Shown piece by piece: positions 26,048 to 35,548 of a DNA stretch of 64,000 nt. A program made the translations under genes and the position numbers. Source of the stretch: Klebsiella planticola ATCC 33531 (GTDB lineage Bacteria; Pseudomonadota; Gammaproteobacteria; Enterobacterales; Enterobacteriaceae). Numbering within the stretch: position 1 is the stretch's first letter; each line of letters starts with the position of its first letter. The stretch covers positions 1-64,000 of the forward strand of contig NZ_JMPP01000028.1 in NCBI RefSeq assembly GCF_000735435.1, in the 5' to 3' direction. The notes under the pieces are model-generated. The model worked only from the letters and a program-made list of their open reading frames with translations, had not been told where the DNA came from and searched no databases.

Positions 26048-28639
26048 TCACTGTACGCAGATGCCATTTAAATGGATGAAGTTATTGCCTGATGCTTTAT
26101 TCCGTGCGGGCATCTGGTAATTGACGCGGCACGTTTGCTTGCTGTCCCAGCGAATGAATAAAGTGCCGGAGGCATCGGGCAAGCGCGCATAGACCTGTCC
26201 ATTCTGGCCGGCCATCCCAATGTTTTTCCCATCCCGGTCCTGAACCTCCGCACCCATCGGTACCGGAGAGCCATCGGGCATCATGACCGCGATCAGGGCA
26301 GGGGTACCGCCAAGGGTGTTGAAAGCCACTTTCGGCACCGCGCCGCGAACCGGGACCACGCGTACGTTTCCGCCTTCCAGCTCGACATCCTGGTCCAGGG
26401 AATTACCGTCAATGCTGATGGTGTTGTAGCGGTATGGCGCCAGAGAAGGCGCAATCCCATAGCCGAAGACATCAATTCTGGCTCCCTGCGCATTGTTAAT
26501 GCGCGCGCCGCTGGCACCTTTGGCTTCAACCAGAGCAAAGGTATCACTGGCGTACGGGCCGTAGGTGACGCCGCCGCTGTGCAGGGCCAGAGTCCCTGCG
26601 GTTCCCAGACCCAGCTGGTGATCTTTGCCGCTGTGAGCGTAAGAGGCTCGCATTGTTCCTGAACGGGTACGCTCCTGCACATTCGCGCCCCAGCGCATGG
26701 TATGGCTTCGGCCCTGTTCCAGTGCGGTGTACTTGTCGTGATTGGCGTACAGGGAATAGGTGAAATCATTTTCTTCGCCTGCGGAACCGGAAAGGGTGGT
26801 CATCGCCGTGCGGGTATTTTTATTCTTCGTCATGTCGAACGACACGCTTGAGCGAGAGTCACGCCAGTCGAGCGGAATGGAAAACCCGATGGAAACGACG
26901 TTCTCGGTATATTTCTGATAACGACTGGAATCATATTCAGCGTCATTGACGCTATAGATATAATTCGTGTTACTCCAGCTGGAACGCTGCCTGCCGACGT
27001 TGATGTTGTAGCTGAGCTTTTTCCATATGTTGTTGTAGGACAGCTGTAGCTCAGTGATACGCGAACGGTTGTTGTAATAGTCGGTGCTGCTGCCGCTGAG
27101 CGAGAGAGTACCGTACTCGTCCATGTTCTGGCTTAACGTCGCGGTGAAGCGGTTACGTTGCTTAAGCGTGTCGGAGTAATAATTAGCCCCGTTCTGTTGC
27201 TGGCGCCGCACGCCGAGAACATCCTGGAGATCGCGGTATCCGGCGGTGGAATAGCGGTAGGCTGCCAGCACAATATTGGTGTTGCTCGGGAAGGTTTTGC
27301 TGTATGCCGCCTCGGCGCGCCAGCCGCTTTTGGACTGATTGTTTTCCACCTGCGCATGTGACCAGGTTGTATTGAGCGATAACGCGCCGAGTTCAGAGGC
27401 GAAAACGCCGCCGGCGAGCAATGCCTGATAATTGTTGGCGAACCGCGCGCCGGTGTTGGCGGTAAAACGGTTATTCACCCCGTACTGCAAGACGCCTTCG
27501 GCGAAAGCATTCTGTACGGAGTAATAATTCCTGACTTTACCTGCGGCCAACTGATAGCTCATATTGCCCGGACGCATGGAGCCCGGCACGGCAGCATAAG
27601 GCACAACGAAGAAGGACGATTTTCCGTCGGTTTCAATGATCTGCACCTCAATATCACCCTGACTGCGGGTATTGTAGAGGTCGTCGATCAGAAAGGGGCC
27701 CGGAGGAACCTGCGTTTCGTAAATAAGATGGCCTGCCTGGCGGATCAAAACCCGGGCATTGGTATTGGCCACGCCACGGATTTCGGGCGCGTAGCCCAGT
27801 TTTCCCTGTGGCCACATGCTTTGATCGGTATACAGCTTGACGCCGTTAAAAGAGATTGAGCCAAACATGGCGCTGTCGGTATAGGTATCGCCGACCATCA
27901 GCTCGCTGGAGATGGCGGGCAGCGGGCGCTGTACCCAGGTTCTCACCGAGTTCCATTTATAGGCATTGCCTGCAGTGCTGCTCTGCATGTAGCGCAGATT
28001 GGCCTGGTGACGTAATTGCCACATCCCCATATTTGCGCCGGCGTTGATCATGCTCCACAGATAGCTGTAGTGAATGTCACGCAGAATATTGCGGGTGTAG
28101 CTGGTGTTATGGCGTAAAAATAACAGCGGCGCCCCCGCATCCCATTCGGCAACCGGGATATAGTCGCGAGGCGGGCGGTTGAGCATAATTTGTGGGATGG
28201 AAAACTCCACCGACAGCGTTGACGGTTTAATCCGCCAGCTTCCCTGCCGGGTAATATCCGCTAAAGATAAACACGGGACCTGGGGTAGGGAGGAGGGCTG
28301 GATTTTTAGCTGTAACAGTTTAATTAGCTCAGCATCAAGACACAGCTGCGCACTTTTGTCCGTCGGATTGATTTTCTGGAATTTAACCGGAACCTGGCTT
28401 TTTATTTTAGTACCATTGAGTACCAGGTCTAAATTCTGCTGCCCCGGCGCAATGATAACCTCAGTATCGTTGAATTTTTCCAGGCTGATACCTTTAGCAA
28501 ACCCTGATCCAGCGAGTAAATTGTTGTCAAAACGATACTCTTCTGCAAAGGCCGAATGCGAAAACAGAGAGGCTTTAATCATGCAGGTTATTAATGCAAG
28601 ACGAAAATAAACTTCCTTATTTTTGAATTGGATATACAT
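26048..28639 (-). CDS. fimbrial outer membrane usher
   Basis: 863-residue FimD/PapC-type usher that assembles pilus subunits across the outer membrane. N-terminal signal-like segment, periplasmic domain (YRFDNNLLAGSGF, then PCLSL), beta-barrel with internal plug (GNMSYQLAAGKVRNY), and C-terminal domains with the DGSPVPMGAEV motif and the final RVNYQMP...C region. Overlaps the preceding chaperone gene by 23 bp, so translation is coupled. Confidence 0.93.
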   Translation of the reverse strand: MYIQFKNKEVYFRLALITCMIKASLFSHSAFAEEYRFDNNLLAGSGFAKGISLEKFNDTEVIIAPGQQNLDLVLNGTKIKSQVPVKFQKINPTDKSAQLCLDAELIKLLQLKIQPSSLPQVPCLSLADITRQGSWRIKPSTLSVEFSIPQIMLNRPPRDYIPVAEWDAGAPLLFLRHNTSYTRNILRDIHYSYLWSMINAGANMGMWQLRHQANLRYMQSSTAGNAYKWNSVRTWVQRPLPAISSELMVGDTYTDSAMFGSISFNGVKLYTDQSMWPQGKLGYAPEIRGVANTNARVLIRQAGHLIYETQVPPGPFLIDDLYNTRSQGDIEVQIIETDGKSSFFVVPYAAVPGSMRPGNMSYQLAAGKVRNYYSVQNAFAEGVLQYGVNNRFTANTGARFANNYQALLAGGVFASELGALSLNTTWSHAQVENNQSKSGWRAEAAYSKTFPSNTNIVLAAYRYSTAGYRDLQDVLGVRRQQQNGANYYSDTLKQRNRFTATLSQNMDEYGTLSLSGSSTDYYNNRSRITELQLSYNNIWKKLSYNINVGRQRSSWSNTNYIYSVNDAEYDSSRYQKYTENVVSIGFSIPLDWRDSRSSVSFDMTKNKNTRTAMTTLSGSAGEENDFTYSLYANHDKYTALEQGRSHTMRWGANVQERTRSGTMRASYAHSGKDHQLGLGTAGTLALHSGGVTYGPYASDTFALVEAKGASGARINNAQGARIDVFGYGIAPSLAPYRYNTISIDGNSLDQDVELEGGNVRVVPVRGAVPKVAFNTLGGTPALIAVMMPDGSPVPMGAEVQDRDGKNIGMAGQNGQVYARLPDASGTLFIRWDSKQTCRVNYQMPARNKASGNNFIHLNGICVQ

Positions 28640-29342
28640 GGCTTACCGTTGCTCCATAATCATTAACCAGACCGATCTCTATTCCCTTAGCGCTCCTGTC
28701 AGTCACCTTTCCGGCATTAAGCGCAATGTCTACAGCGGTAAAAGGCGCAATCATTGGTGGTTTATGCTTTGCATTAACACCGTTAACGCTCACCTTGCTT
28801 AATGAGATGTAATAGGGAGAGGTATTAGTAACCCGGATGCTATTTGCTGACGTGTTACTGACCGTCAGATAGTCGAAAATCATTTTTGGGTTAGTTTTTA
28901 AACCCGTGGGTCGATAAAACACTTTCATTCTGTTTTTCAACATCACAACGATTTTGCTACCTTTATCGCCGCCAATGTTTGCCGGAGGTACCTGAAGGAA
29001 GTTGAAATAAAATATAGATTCCCGGTCCTGCGGCAACGGTTTATCTTGCGTAAAGAAAACGCGTAAAATTTGCCCTTCTTTTGCCGCAATGCGAAACGTT
29101 GGCGGCGTAACAATAAAAGGGGCCGTTCCTGTTTCAGGCGTAGAGGAGGGATCGCCACTGTCGAACCAGGCCTGAATCACATAAGGAAAATCATCATCAT
29201 TTCTTAGTTTTAGATCAACGGACTTTGCGTCAGAGGGATAAATTACCCGCGAGCCGGTCATGACCACACTGGCCAATGCTGACTGACAAAAATAGAGGGA
29301 TAATATAAATAAGAAAATGCTACGCCATTGTAAGCGGGACAT
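28617..29342 (-). CDS. fimbrial periplasmic chaperone (first of operon)
   Basis: PapD-type chaperone, 241 residues from the ATG at 29342, chosen because AGGTGA precedes it and it begins the signal peptide directly (cut near SALAS). Ig-like domain 1 holds GSRVIYPSDAKSVDLKLRN and the conserved FYFNFLQVPP strand; the basic cleft residues typical of the family appear as Arg in SRVIYP and Lys in KNRMKVFYRP. Lies between the pilin gene and the usher. Confidence 0.92.
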   Translation of the reverse strand: MSRLQWRSIFLFILSLYFCQSALASVVMTGSRVIYPSDAKSVDLKLRNDDDFPYVIQAWFDSGDPSSTPETGTAPFIVTPPTFRIAAKEGQILRVFFTQDKPLPQDRESIFYFNFLQVPPANIGGDKGSKIVVMLKNRMKVFYRPTGLKTNPKMIFDYLTVSNTSANSIRVTNTSPYYISLSKVSVNGVNAKHKPPMIAPFTAVDIALNAGKVTDRSAKGIEIGLVNDYGATVSHVYPIQK

Positions 29343-29462
29343 ATCAGTCACCTGTTGGAAATTATTTTCTGACAACCCGGAAAGAATAAATTAAGACCAT
29401 CCCTGGTCTTAATTTATCTAAATACCGATTAAGAGATATTGAATCCCTGTTTTAACGCCTGA

Positions 29463-30014
29463 TTAGTTGTAGCTAACCGCGTACTGCATCGAGGCCTGTA
29501 CCGCGCCTGGGGTGGCAACGCCGGCTTCACTGATATACTGCGCGGTGTAGGTCGCAGAGGCAGAATCTGCTGCTGCCGCCAGAGTCAGATCGCCAGATGC
29601 AGTAAAGGGAGTCGTAAAGTTGATTGGCGCTGCAGCGGTATCCAGAATCTGGATTTCAGCATTTGTTGCCGCAGTAGTACCCGTTGCCACGTTGCCCAGG
29701 TTGCCGCCTACGGTGATGCTGTTACCTGCAAATTTGCTGGAAATAGTCGTTGGTTGTGTAGGATTGCCAGTACAGCCGCTTACGCTGATGTCGAAGGTGG
29801 TTGGTTTCGCAACGCTACCCGCAGTAAGCAGTTCGGATTTATTAACGCTCGGCAGCAGAACTACCGGGCTAACTTTGTTGCCGTTAATCGCCACGGTACA
29901 GGTTTCAGAGGTGACTTCCCCAAGGAAAGTGACGGTATTATCAGCAGCTAACGCCTGTGCACTAATCAGAAGAGACATCGCAGTAACAGGGATCAACACC
30001 AAACTTTTTTTCAT
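29463..30014 (-). CDS. major fimbrial subunit (type 1-like pilin)
   Basis: 183 residues with a signal peptide (1-23, ALA|AD). Mature part shows the pilin pattern: N-terminal donor-strand region NTVTFLGEVTSETCTVAING with first Cys, second Cys in VSGCTGN, and C-terminal QYAVSYN ending in the Tyr-rich strand. First gene of the operon (pilin, chaperone, usher, adhesin, chaperone), with AAAGGAT ahead of the ATG. Confidence 0.93.
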   Translation of the reverse strand: MKKSLVLIPVTAMSLLISAQALAADNTVTFLGEVTSETCTVAINGNKVSPVVLLPSVNKSELLTAGSVAKPTTFDISVSGCTGNPTQPTTISSKFAGNSITVGGNLGNVATGTTAATNAEIQILDTAAAPINFTTPFTASGDLTLAAAADSASATYTAQYISEAGVATPGAVQASMQYAVSYN

Positions 30015-30841
30015 TGCAAAATATCCTTTAGAAAAATAATCAGCCTACATGTATTAGGCTGGTGAGTGTAATTTCTTCCTTTAAAGTTAATGTTGAAATT
30101 ACGCTTCGTTTTATACGCATGCTAAGGGTTGGCGCATAAAATAACCGCGGAGTTAAATTTCAACATCAATGCAACTAAAATAAACGCAAAGCGCTTTTTA
30201 GTTTGCCGGAGTATCTTGGTGTTGAGGGCTGGAATTGTGTAGTGATTTAATCTGATGAAACATGAAGTGCGCATTTGAAAATGTGAAAAAATCTTATCCT
30301 GAGGCGTTCTGCCGCGGCTTCACAAATGATAAAGACATATTGCCCCGCCTTCGCGGTTTTTCGTTGGTGGTCGACGTTACGACAAAGGTTAACTATGCGT
30401 GAGATTCTTAATAATGGAGTGATTAGATAAAGGCGATGTTGTTTTTTTATTTGGTACGAAATGTGAAATCGTTATGCCGGGTAAAAGATAGACGTTAGCT
30501 GATCATGTATTAAATGTACTTCACTGGGGGGGAATTTCATTAGTGACAAAATATATCGCCTAATGGGCAGGCATCATTCGTTTATTGTCTCTTGAGCGGC
30601 TGTTGGCGCTTTATGAAATTTATGAACCAGCACTGGAAACAGGTTTTTGCGGCATTGACAGTACGCAGAGGCTAGTTTTTCTGGAAGAATAGTGCGTTGC
30701 ATATTGCCGCACGAAACCGGTGTATCCCGTCCTGCTATTGGACATTATTCCCTTCTGTGTTCACCTGTTTTACGACAATGGGGCGAAAATGATGAACATT
30801 GGCATTGAACAACGCCACACGATTACCAGCAGGGCATAAGA
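30015..30841. other. non-coding region between fimbrial operon and chitobiase
   Basis: About 830 bp with no gene I can support. The part next to the pilin gene is AT-rich and probably contains its promoter. No inverted repeats of the type used by fim invertases and no recombinase gene are visible, so phase switching by inversion is not suggested. Confidence 0.5.
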
Positions 30842-30865
30842 AACCGGTGAGTATCCTCACCGGTT
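30842..30865 (-). terminator. terminator after chitobiase gene
   Basis: Perfect 10-bp stem AACCGGTGAG / CTCACCGGTT around TATC, immediately after the chitobiase stop, followed on the minus strand by TTCTT. Confidence 0.75.
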
Positions 30866-30871
30866 AACCCG

Positions 30872-33529
30872 TTACCTGACGGTATCGATGCGGCTAAAAC
30901 GTTTACCATCGGCGCTGACAGTACGTACGTTCACTGCGCCCTGCACCTGTGGTTGCGCATTGTCATCATAACGTTGCCAGCTGCTGCCACCATTGGTGGA
31001 GTACTCAATGATCATCCCCGGGAAACTGGTGTTTGCTTCCAGTTTGCCGTTGGTGATTTTCGCCCCCGGTACCGGCAAACGGAACGCTATACTGGCTTTT
31101 TCCATCTTCGCCAGTTCCCGGCTGCCCAGGATATTGGCGAAACGAATCCAGTCCTTATTCTGTGCTTTCGCATCAACATGGTGCGTTACGCCCGCCTTAT
31201 AGCTTTTCCCCTTCAGGTAATCCTGCTCCCACGCCGCTTGATGCCATGCGCGTTCGGCAACGGAGAACAGCCGCGGGAAGAGGCGATATTCCATCTCTTC
31301 GTCGGTACGGACGATTTCGCTCCATATTTGAGCCGACAGGCCATACGCGCCCGGCCACTCTTTATCTGCCTTGCCTTCAAACGGGTTACCGTCCCGATCG
31401 AGTGAAGTTTCTGCATTTTGCGGCAGGTTATTTGGTGTGAATCCAAAGATCTTACGCTCATCGCTAAAGCGCGTTGCCCAGTAGAAGCCTGGCTCCTGAG
31501 GATTAACCTCGTATGGGTGATCCAGATAAACATAATCCGGGTTGGAAATGACCACTTCGTAGCCTTTGTTTGCCCAGTCATTAACCGACTCCGCACCGCC
31601 CCAGAACAAGGTGTCCCAGAAATTTACCGCCGTTTTTTTGGTGGCAAAATCGGTCGCATCCTTAGCATGCTTTAATCCATCCTGCCAGGCCTGCATTTTC
31701 GCAATACCATGCTGGTTGACCAGTTGACTGACTTCCACGGCGAACCAGCTCGGCAGATGCTCAATATCGGCCACTTTTCCCTCTTTCAGCATGACCTGGC
31801 AGACCGCTGACTTCGCCCACGGTTTGTCCTGATTGCGCTGTTCAATCTGACCTTTACCTTCCTGCGGATTGTTTTTATCGGTATATCCGGCGCCCAGATA
31901 AATATTTTTCGCTTCATCACCACCAAAATGCCAGGTCGTTAGCGGTAGTCCCGCCTCTTCATGCATTTTCTGGATTTCGCCCATCACCTTATCGACAAAA
32001 TGACGAGACGACGGTAAGCATGGGTTCAGATAACCGGTGCGATCGTAGAACTGAACCCCGGTAGTCACCGAAGTATCGTCAGGATCGAGTAGACGGAATT
32101 CATTCGCTTCTTTCTCTTTACCTTCTTTCATCAGACGATCGTAGCGGGCTTCCATCGATATGGTTGCCGCTCGGGCATGCGCGGGCATATCAATTTCCGG
32201 GATGACATCAATCTGCCGTGCTTTGGCATACTTGAGTATCTCAATATAATCAGCACGGCTAAACCAACCACTGCCGTTCGTACTGCTATCCGGGCCTGAC
32301 CCCAGTTGCGGCAGCAGGCAGGTTTTTTCCGTCAAATCATGGCAGCGCTTTCCTCCGACTTCCGTCAGTTCAGGTAGCCCAGGGATCTCAATACGCCAGC
32401 CTTCATCGTCGCTGAGATGAAGATGGAATTTATTCAGCTTCAGCGCCGCCATCTGTTCCAGTGCCCGCAAGATAGCCGCTTTACTGTGAAAATTACGCGC
32501 AACATCGATAAACAAACCACGATACTGGAAACGCGGCGCATCTCTGGCTTCAAGAGTGGCGATCTTCATCGGCCCCTCTGCAGGAACCAGTGAAAGAATT
32601 GACTGGAGGCCGTAGAAGACCCCAGCCCGATCGTAACCGGTTACCAGTGCCCCCTTTTCGTCAATCTTAAGGGTATAAGCTCCCGGTACCGCTTCCTTAC
32701 CCTGGAAAGATGGCGCAGAAATCTCGGTACGCACCGGGTAACCTCGATCGGTTTTCAAGCCCAGCAGGGAGAAGCGCTCGGTAATCGCCTCTGCCGACGG
32801 CTTCGGCAGGGCAGAGAGATCCAGCTTAACTCCGTGGCTCAGATCAACATCCCGATCATGCACGTTAACCACCCGCGGCGTTGGCACAATTTGGCCGCGC
32901 AGGGATGAGGCGTTGAGCAATTTCACATCGCTGTTTTTCTCAAAGCGTACTTCGGCCGTCATCAGGACATTGTTGTCGGCGGCCGTGCTTTTCCATAAAT
33001 CACCGCGAATTGGTGTGACAATCTGATTGAGATCTTCTGTATCGGTACTGGCAATGACTTTGGGCTGCGCATCCGTGGAAGTGACGTACCAACGCGGGAT
33101 CACATCACTCATAAACAGCTGCCAGTATTCATTAATAATCGGGATGTCCACAGCTTGTCCTGCCGGGAATGCGCTAAATTTATCAGTAGGTTCCAGTTTG
33201 TGCAGGTCGCCGATGATATGCGTAACCTTAAACCGGGCATTATCCACGCTCAGAATCCGGCGAATACTGGAGAAATAAATCGCCCAGTCTTTACCCGTAA
33301 TTGCATCGCCATCATTCGTTAACCTGATGGTGGCCTTGTTACAGGATGCCCAGTCCGCGCCCAGGCTGGCGCAATCAACGCCATGCAGCGCCGCGTGGTT
33401 ATCCACGACGGTATAGTTAATCTTGAGTTGACTGATTTGATCGACAGTTTGCTGATTGGCAAAGGCTGTTCCGCTGCCCATTATTCCAGCAACTGCGGTT
33501 GCCAGCAGGCCTGTTTTTAATGATTTCAT
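30872..33529 (-). CDS. chb: chitobiase / beta-N-acetylhexosaminidase (GH20)
   Basis: Hydrolyses N,N'-diacetylchitobiose and related GlcNAc oligomers, probably in the periplasm. 885 residues from the ATG at 33529 (behind AAGGAAA), the same length I recall for the Serratia marcescens chitobiase; the longer frame has no signal peptide at its start. Signal peptide 1-24, an N-terminal CBM-like domain, a GH20 small domain, the TIM barrel (about 335-780) with the catalytic pair Asp538-Glu539 in HFGGDEA, and a C-terminal Ig-like domain. Divergent from the sugar ABC operon. Confidence 0.93.
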   Translation of the reverse strand: MKSLKTGLLATAVAGIMGSGTAFANQQTVDQISQLKINYTVVDNHAALHGVDCASLGADWASCNKATIRLTNDGDAITGKDWAIYFSSIRRILSVDNARFKVTHIIGDLHKLEPTDKFSAFPAGQAVDIPIINEYWQLFMSDVIPRWYVTSTDAQPKVIASTDTEDLNQIVTPIRGDLWKSTAADNNVLMTAEVRFEKNSDVKLLNASSLRGQIVPTPRVVNVHDRDVDLSHGVKLDLSALPKPSAEAITERFSLLGLKTDRGYPVRTEISAPSFQGKEAVPGAYTLKIDEKGALVTGYDRAGVFYGLQSILSLVPAEGPMKIATLEARDAPRFQYRGLFIDVARNFHSKAAILRALEQMAALKLNKFHLHLSDDEGWRIEIPGLPELTEVGGKRCHDLTEKTCLLPQLGSGPDSSTNGSGWFSRADYIEILKYAKARQIDVIPEIDMPAHARAATISMEARYDRLMKEGKEKEANEFRLLDPDDTSVTTGVQFYDRTGYLNPCLPSSRHFVDKVMGEIQKMHEEAGLPLTTWHFGGDEAKNIYLGAGYTDKNNPQEGKGQIEQRNQDKPWAKSAVCQVMLKEGKVADIEHLPSWFAVEVSQLVNQHGIAKMQAWQDGLKHAKDATDFATKKTAVNFWDTLFWGGAESVNDWANKGYEVVISNPDYVYLDHPYEVNPQEPGFYWATRFSDERKIFGFTPNNLPQNAETSLDRDGNPFEGKADKEWPGAYGLSAQIWSEIVRTDEEMEYRLFPRLFSVAERAWHQAAWEQDYLKGKSYKAGVTHHVDAKAQNKDWIRFANILGSRELAKMEKASIAFRLPVPGAKITNGKLEANTSFPGMIIEYSTNGGSSWQRYDDNAQPQVQGAVNVRTVSADGKRFSRIDTVR

Positions 33530-33546
33530 GTCATTTTCCTTAATGA

Positions 33547-33681
33547 TTATCGGCACTGGCACTGCACGTTAATGCTGGAATCAGCAGAGAAACTTTCGGC
33601 GTTAGCCTGCGGAAAAATAATCCAGCCTGGCGCGTCAATTGCCAGCGCTGGGGTATTACGTTTTCCAGTAAAGATATGCAT
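33547..33681 (-). CDS. 44-residue ORF directly upstream of chitobiase
   Basis: Short ORF with a strong ribosome site (AGAGGAAAT, then CAC before the ATG at 33681), ending 17 bp before the chitobiase ATG in a different frame. The peptide begins MHIFTGKRNTPALAID and ends NVQCQCR, with no signal peptide or membrane segment. Its placement suggests a leader peptide or a small protein co-translated with chitobiase. I do not recognise it. Confidence 0.5.
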   Translation of the reverse strand: MHIFTGKRNTPALAIDAPGWIIFPQANAESFSADSSINVQCQCR

Positions 33682-34509
33682 GTGAATTTCCTCTTGACAT
33701 TTAAAACGCGGGAAAGGCAGACCGCGTGAAATTAAAAAAATAAGCCAATAATAAACGCTATAAACCCCTTAATAAGCATGGATACATTATTTTTTGTGAC
33801 GCGAATTATCAATCTGTTTTTCTGTGATAAACTGAATTTTATGACAAAACGCACATATTATATTTCTCTTTATTACACTTGAGTTTTGCCAGGTTGTTTT
33901 TGTAATTATTTGATTTTTAAAATAAATTAATGGATTGAATTGATTTTATGATGAGCGGGAATAGTGGCCGCGAATAAGATTTTTCCCCATTGCAAATGGA
34001 GTTAATTTTTATCGTGAAAATATGCCGTGGTCAAAGAGAGGCGACAGACATGTAAGACCTACCGTCCCCGTATCACTATCCCTGTACGCTTGTGCTTTTG
34101 AATTGCCCTTTGAGTCGATAGTGATCTCTTCCCGGAAACCTCAAAATAAAACGGGTGTGCTTACGCTGACACAGCGGAAACGGTCGTACTGCCTTGTGCA
34201 GAGCAACGCTTCCGCAGGGGCTGCCGGTTTCCCGTTCTCCTTTAAATGTGATGATAAACAATAGCATACGGTCTTTTTCCCTGACCCATCTGATGAAGTA
34301 AACCCTTACTGTCTGTATTTCGCTCTTCACCTCAAGCCCATTTCATCGACACATACTCTCCTTTATTTCGTGATTCATCTCTCATTTTATTCATTATTCG
34401 AATTGTCACGCTTGATAACTATGTGGCGGAGTGTAGTCTAAAGCATAACTTCACAAATAATTGTGAAGAAGGAAAGTACATCACAAACTCGTTTGAAGGA
34501 TCCACCCCC
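33682..34509. other. divergent regulatory region of chitobiase and sugar operon
   Basis: About 830 bp, AT-rich in its left half. It should hold promoters for both divergent transcripts and sites for the RpiR-type regulator, but I cannot name an operator. ORFs of 80-84 codons across 34022-34330 overlap each other on opposite strands and have no recognisable content. Confidence 0.5.
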
Positions 34510-35490
34510 ATGTCGGAATTGAAATTTGCCACGCGTTTAAACTCTTTTGCCTCAGGAGCGAACCTCTACTGGCCGGATCTTCAGGGGAAACCCTCTGTGC
34601 TGCAGATGATTGCCCGTGCCGGTGAGGTAAAAGGGTTAACCCATCTTGATCTGAACTACCCGCAGCACATCACGACTGATATTCAAACGCTGCGCCAGGC
34701 CATTGAGGATGCGGGACTGGCGGTCAACGGTATGCAAATGCGCTGGGATGCACCGCAATTTAAGATCGGGGCTTTTACTAACCCCAACCCACAGATCCGT
34801 CGTGAGGCCATTGAGCTGACAAAACGCGGGATTGATGCCGGGCGCGAATTTGGATCACGTCTGATGACGCTGTGGATGGGGCAGGATGGTTATGATTACT
34901 GCTTCCAGGCGGATTACAAAAAAATCTGGAACGATGCGGTGAGCGCAGTCCGTGAAATTGCCGAATATGCGCCGGACGTGGATATCAGTATCGAATACAA
35001 ACCGAATGAGCCGCGTGCTTACAGTATTTTCCCCAATGCCACGACATGTTTACTGGCAGTAGAAGAAGCCGGCTGTCCGAATCTGGGGATCACGCTTGAT
35101 TTTGCTCACGTGCTGTTTGCCAATGAAATTCCGGCTTATGCTGCGGCGATGGTAGCCCGCCGTTCACGCCTGCTGGGGCTTGATCTCAATGACGGCTGGG
35201 GGAAACGTGATGATGGTTTGATGGTGGGCTCGGTTAACCCGCGCGCCACGCTGGAATTCCTCTGGCAGATGCAGCGAGATGGGTATCAGGGGGCCTATTA
35301 CTTTGACACATTCCCGGATGCCAGTGGCCTGGATCCGGTTCGTGAAGCTGAAATCAATATTGCGACCGTTACCCGATTACTCAAACTGTGCCAACAACTG
35401 GACGGCAATGATGAACTGGCAGCGGCCATTAGCCGCCAGGATGCCGTTGCCTCTCAGCGGATAGTTAATGACATTATGCTAGCCAGATAG
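34510..35490 (+). CDS. sugar isomerase/epimerase family protein (xylose isomerase-like TIM barrel)
   Basis: 326 residues from the ATG at 34510, which follows GAAGGA; the upstream extension has no support. The TIM-barrel pattern of the AP endonuclease 2/sugar isomerase family is visible: THLDLNYP, an ISIEYKPNEPR strand with likely metal-binding Glu, NLGITLDFAHVLFAN with Asp-x-x-His, and GLDLNDGWGKRDD. Probably interconverts keto sugars or related polyols taken up by the adjacent ABC importer. First gene of the operon; substrate unknown. Confidence 0.8.
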   Translation: MSELKFATRLNSFASGANLYWPDLQGKPSVLQMIARAGEVKGLTHLDLNYPQHITTDIQTLRQAIEDAGLAVNGMQMRWDAPQFKIGAFTNPNPQIRREAIELTKRGIDAGREFGSRLMTLWMGQDGYDYCFQADYKKIWNDAVSAVREIAEYAPDVDISIEYKPNEPRAYSIFPNATTCLLAVEEAGCPNLGITLDFAHVLFANEIPAYAAAMVARRSRLLGLDLNDGWGKRDDGLMVGSVNPRATLEFLWQMQRDGYQGAYYFDTFPDASGLDPVREAEINIATVTRLLKLCQQLDGNDELAAAISRQDAVASQRIVNDIMLAR

Positions 35491-35548
35491 CGCAAAAAAT
35501 AAGCAAACATTAGAAAAATACCCTGACGCAAAAATAAAAGGCTGAAAA

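Noticed and set aside
30015..30841. Invertible fim-type switch upstream of the pilin gene
   Set aside because: No pair of short inverted repeats bracketing a promoter that I can see, and no recombinase gene nearby.
34022..34330. Overlapping 80- and 84-codon ORFs on opposite strands
   Set aside because: Neither has a ribosome site or recognisable protein features; they overlap each other in the divergent control region.
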